From an uncultured Bacteroides sp. (GTDB lineage: Bacteria > Bacteroidota > Bacteroidia > Bacteroidales > Bacteroidaceae), in assembly GCA_959606905.1 (NCBI GenBank), contig CAUHML010000153.1, positions 1 through 7,495 on the forward strand: 7,495 bases of DNA, read 5' to 3'. The number at the start of each line of letters is the position of its first letter. Within the stretch, counting starts at the first letter, position 1. Positions 5,202-7,495 of this stretch are shown one piece after another. The position numbers were made by a program, and so were the translations under genes. The notes under the pieces were generated by a model. That model worked only from the letters and a program-made list of their open reading frames with translations. It made no database searches and was not told where the DNA came from.

Positions 5202-7495
5202 ATGTTTAATATGAAAAATGCAATTAGAGAACGAAAGAGTAAGGTTCTCGGGCTATTCCTGTGCTTTTTACTTCTCGGAATAGACTACTCTTTCGCAAGT
5301 TACAACAATTATTCTCAATTAAAGACCCTTTCGGTCAGCATGAGTAACTCGACATTGAGAGAAGTGCTTAAAACAATAGAGAAAAGTAGTCAATTTGTTT
5401 TCTTCTATTTAGATGACGCTGTCAACTTAGAACGTAAGGTATCTATCGACAGTAAGAATAAGAATATAGAAGAAATCCTTTCTGAACTTTTCGAAGGTAC
5501 TTCGTGTACTTATCGGATCTCTGACAGGCAAATATTTATTTCCGGAAAAGCCCCTGCTTCAACCGAACAGCAACAGAATAAGCGGAAAATATCCGGACGT
5601 GTCACTGATATAAAAGGAGAGCCTCTTATTGGGGTGAACGTTACTGTGGATGGAGATGCAAACGGTTCAATTACGAATATGGATGGTTTGTATGAGATAT
5701 TTGTAACCAAGAAGAGCGTAGTGCTTAAATTTACCTATATCGGGTTTAAAACTTCTGAAATACGAACCAATGCTTCGACCAACATTTATGATGTCACCTT
5801 GGAAGAACAGGTGAACGAATTGGAAGAGACTGTTATTGTGGGTTATGGTACCCAGCGTAAAATAAGTAATATCGGTGCACAGTCTTCCATGAAGATGGAA
5901 GATATTAAGACGCCTTCTGCCAGTTTAACAACTACATTGGCAGGTCGTTTGGCGGGTGTTGTGGCCGTACAACGTACAGGAGAACCGGGAAAAGATGCTG
6001 CTGATATCTGGATTCGTGGTATTTCCACTCCCAACACTTCTTCTCCGCTGGTATTGGTGGATGGAGTGGAACGTTCGTTCAATGACATCGATCCGGAAGA
6101 TATTGAATCGTTGACAACGCTGAAAGATGCATCAGCAACAGCTGTGTATGGTGTACGTGGTGCCAATGGCGTAATTTTGATTAAAACCAAACCGGGAAAG
6201 GTAGGAAAACCGACAGTGAGCGCGGATTATTATGAATCGTTTACCCGTTTTACGAAGATGGTCGATTTGGCAGACGGTATCACTTATATGAATGCAGCCA
6301 ACGAGGCAATGCGTAATGACGGTATTGCTACGAAATATACAGAAGATCAAATACGTAACACGATTGCCGGCAAGGATCCTTATCTATACCCGAATGTGGA
6401 TTGGTTGAAAGAAATCTTTAATGATTGGGGACATAATCGTCGTGTGAATGTAAATGTACGCGGTGGTAGCGAGAAAGTCGCTTATTATGCATCAGTCAGC
6501 TATTTTAATGAGACAGGTATGACGGTGACTGATAAGAATATCAACACCTATGACTCCAAAATGAAATATAGCCGTTATAACTTTACTACCAATTTGAATA
6601 TCGATGTAACTCCTACTACTAAGGTCGAGATCGGTGCGCAAGGTTATCTGGGAGAAGGAAATTATCCGGCCATCTCTTCTGCCGATTTGTATAATGCGGC
6701 AATGTCTATCTCACCGGTTGAATATCCGAAGATGTTCTTTGTTAACGGAGAAGCCTATGTACCGGGAACTTCAACCAATAACAACTTTAACAACCCTTAT
6801 TCGCAGGCTACACGTCGTGGCTATGACAACCTGACGAAAAATCAGATTTACTCTAATTTGCGCGTCACACAGAATTTGGATATGCTCACGAAAGGACTGA
6901 AACTGACTGCTATGTATGCATTCGACGTATACAATGAGATACATGTACATCAGGACCGTGCGGAGTCTACCTACAACTTCCTGGACACTAGTGTTCCTTA
7001 CGATATGAATGGGCAGCCTATTTTGCAACGTATTTATGAAGGAAGTAACGTGTTAAGCTATAAACAGGAAACGAGTGGCAACAAAAAGACTTATTTGGAG
7101 GCTTCCTTGAATTATGACCGGACATTCAACGACGATCATCGTGTTAGTGCGTTATTCCTGTTCAATCAGCAATCCAAACTATTATATCCGAAAGGGACAT
7201 TGGAAGATGCGATTCCGTATCGTATGATGGGTATTGCCGGTCGTGCCACTTATTCATGGAAAGACCGTTACTTCGCAGAGTTCAACATCGGTTATAACGG
7301 TGCCGAGAATTTTTCGCCCAAACATCGTTTCGGAACTTTCCCTGCATTTGGTGTAGGATGGGTTGTTTCAAATGAGAAATTCTGGCAACCTCTGTCGAAG
7401 GCAGTTTCTTTCTTGAAGATACGTTATACGGATGGTAAAGTGGGTAATAGCGAAGTTTCCGACCGTCGTTTCATGTATCTGGATCAGATGAAAGA
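5202..7495 (+). CDS. SusC-like TonB-dependent receptor with STN signalling domain (3' end outside window)
   Basis: The frame is open from ATG 5202 through the window end: 764 codons, no internal stop. SusC proteins of this type usually exceed 1000 residues, so the C-terminal beta-barrel part is missing. ATG 5211 (MKNAIRERKSK) is an equally good start. The order is: signal peptide about 1-33 (hydrophobic VLGLFLCFLLLGI, cleavage near SFA/S); STN domain about 41-114 (TLSVSMSNSTLREVLKTIEK...ISDRQIFIS); CarboxypepD_reg-like domain about 129-200 (ISGRVTDIKGEPLIGVNV, NMDGLYEI, LKFTYIGF); the SusC-typical ETVIVGYGTQRK at 209-220; plug about 221-330 (LAGRLAGV, IWIRGI, PLVLVDGVE, LKDASATAVYGVRGANGVILIKT); then barrel strands rich in aromatics. 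It imports glycan fragments across the outer membrane using TonB energy, normally with a SusD lipoprotein expected next downstream. STN marks it as the sensor for the FecR/sigma pair. The glycan is unknown. Confidence 0.95.
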   Translation, partial: MFNMKNAIRERKSKVLGLFLCFLLLGIDYSFASYNNYSQLKTLSVSMSNSTLREVLKTIEKSSQFVFFYLDDAVNLERKVSIDSKNKNIEEILSELFEGTSCTYRISDRQIFISGKAPASTEQQQNKRKISGRVTDIKGEPLIGVNVTVDGDANGSITNMDGLYEIFVTKKSVVLKFTYIGFKTSEIRTNASTNIYDVTLEEQVNELEETVIVGYGTQRKISNIGAQSSMKMEDIKTPSASLTTTLAGRLAGVVAVQRTGEPGKDAADIWIRGISTPNTSSPLVLVDGVERSFNDIDPEDIESLTTLKDASATAVYGVRGANGVILIKTKPGKVGKPTVSADYYESFTRFTKMVDLADGITYMNAANEAMRNDGIATKYTEDQIRNTIAGKDPYLYPNVDWLKEIFNDWGHNRRVNVNVRGGSEKVAYYASVSYFNETGMTVTDKNINTYDSKMKYSRYNFTTNLNIDVTPTTKVEIGAQGYLGEGNYPAISSADLYNAAMSISPVEYPKMFFVNGEAYVPGTSTNNNFNNPYSQATRRGYDNLTKNQIYSNLRVTQNLDMLTKGLKLTAMYAFDVYNEIHVHQDRAESTYNFLDTSVPYDMNGQPILQRIYEGSNVLSYKQETSGNKKTYLEASLNYDRTFNDDHRVSALFLFNQQSKLLYPKGTLEDAIPYRMMGIAGRATYSWKDRYFAEFNIGYNGAENFSPKHRFGTFPAFGVGWVVSNEKFWQPLSKAVSFLKIRYTDGKVGNSEVSDRRFMYLDQMK

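Overview
The window looks like part of a gut-type Bacteroides chromosome (or a close relative in Bacteroidales), in a region of polysaccharide utilisation loci (PULs). The support is the gene content (GH115 and GH43 hydrolases, a SusC-type transporter with an N-terminal STN domain, and an ECF sigma/FecR pair), the moderate GC content, promoters of the Bacteroidetes TTG-N20-TAnnTTTG type, and the absence of clear Shine-Dalgarno sequences.

Left part (1-3114) is carbohydrate degradation. It holds the 3' end of a GH115 alpha-glucuronidase (1-798, + strand), a convergent GH43-fold lipoprotein (800-1915, - strand) and a divergent second GH43 enzyme (2068-3057, + strand) that ends in a strong intrinsic terminator. 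GH115 plus GH43 is the enzyme set expected for side chains of glucurono(arabino)xylan or of arabinogalactan. The two GH43 genes share a 152-bp divergent control region. It contains a nearly perfect 16-bp direct repeat with a period of exactly 21 bp that abuts the -33 element of the rightward gene, the geometry of AraC-type operators.

Right part (3115-7495) is a sensing and uptake module read rightward: an ECF sigma factor (3163-3735), a FecR-type transmembrane anti-sigma factor (3843-5051) and a SusC-like TonB-dependent receptor with STN, carboxypeptidase-regulatory-like and plug domains (5202 to the window end, incomplete). By analogy with FecA/FecR/FecI and the Bacteroides host-glycan PULs, the STN domain of the occupied receptor should signal to FecR in the periplasm. 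FecR should then free the sigma factor to transcribe fecR, the receptor and genes beyond the window. Because the two halves appear to use different control (AraC/hybrid two-component-like versus ECF/anti-sigma) and a terminator lies between them, they may be the edge of one PUL and the start of another.

The most unusual point is the minus-strand GH43 protein. It keeps the family's acid glutamate, but both catalytic aspartates and the conserved metal-site histidine are replaced, whereas its neighbour at 2068-3057 keeps all four. No RNA genes, insertion sequences or CRISPR arrays were seen. No gene-free stretch exceeds 300 bases; the four intergenic gaps are 105-152 bp and are described below.
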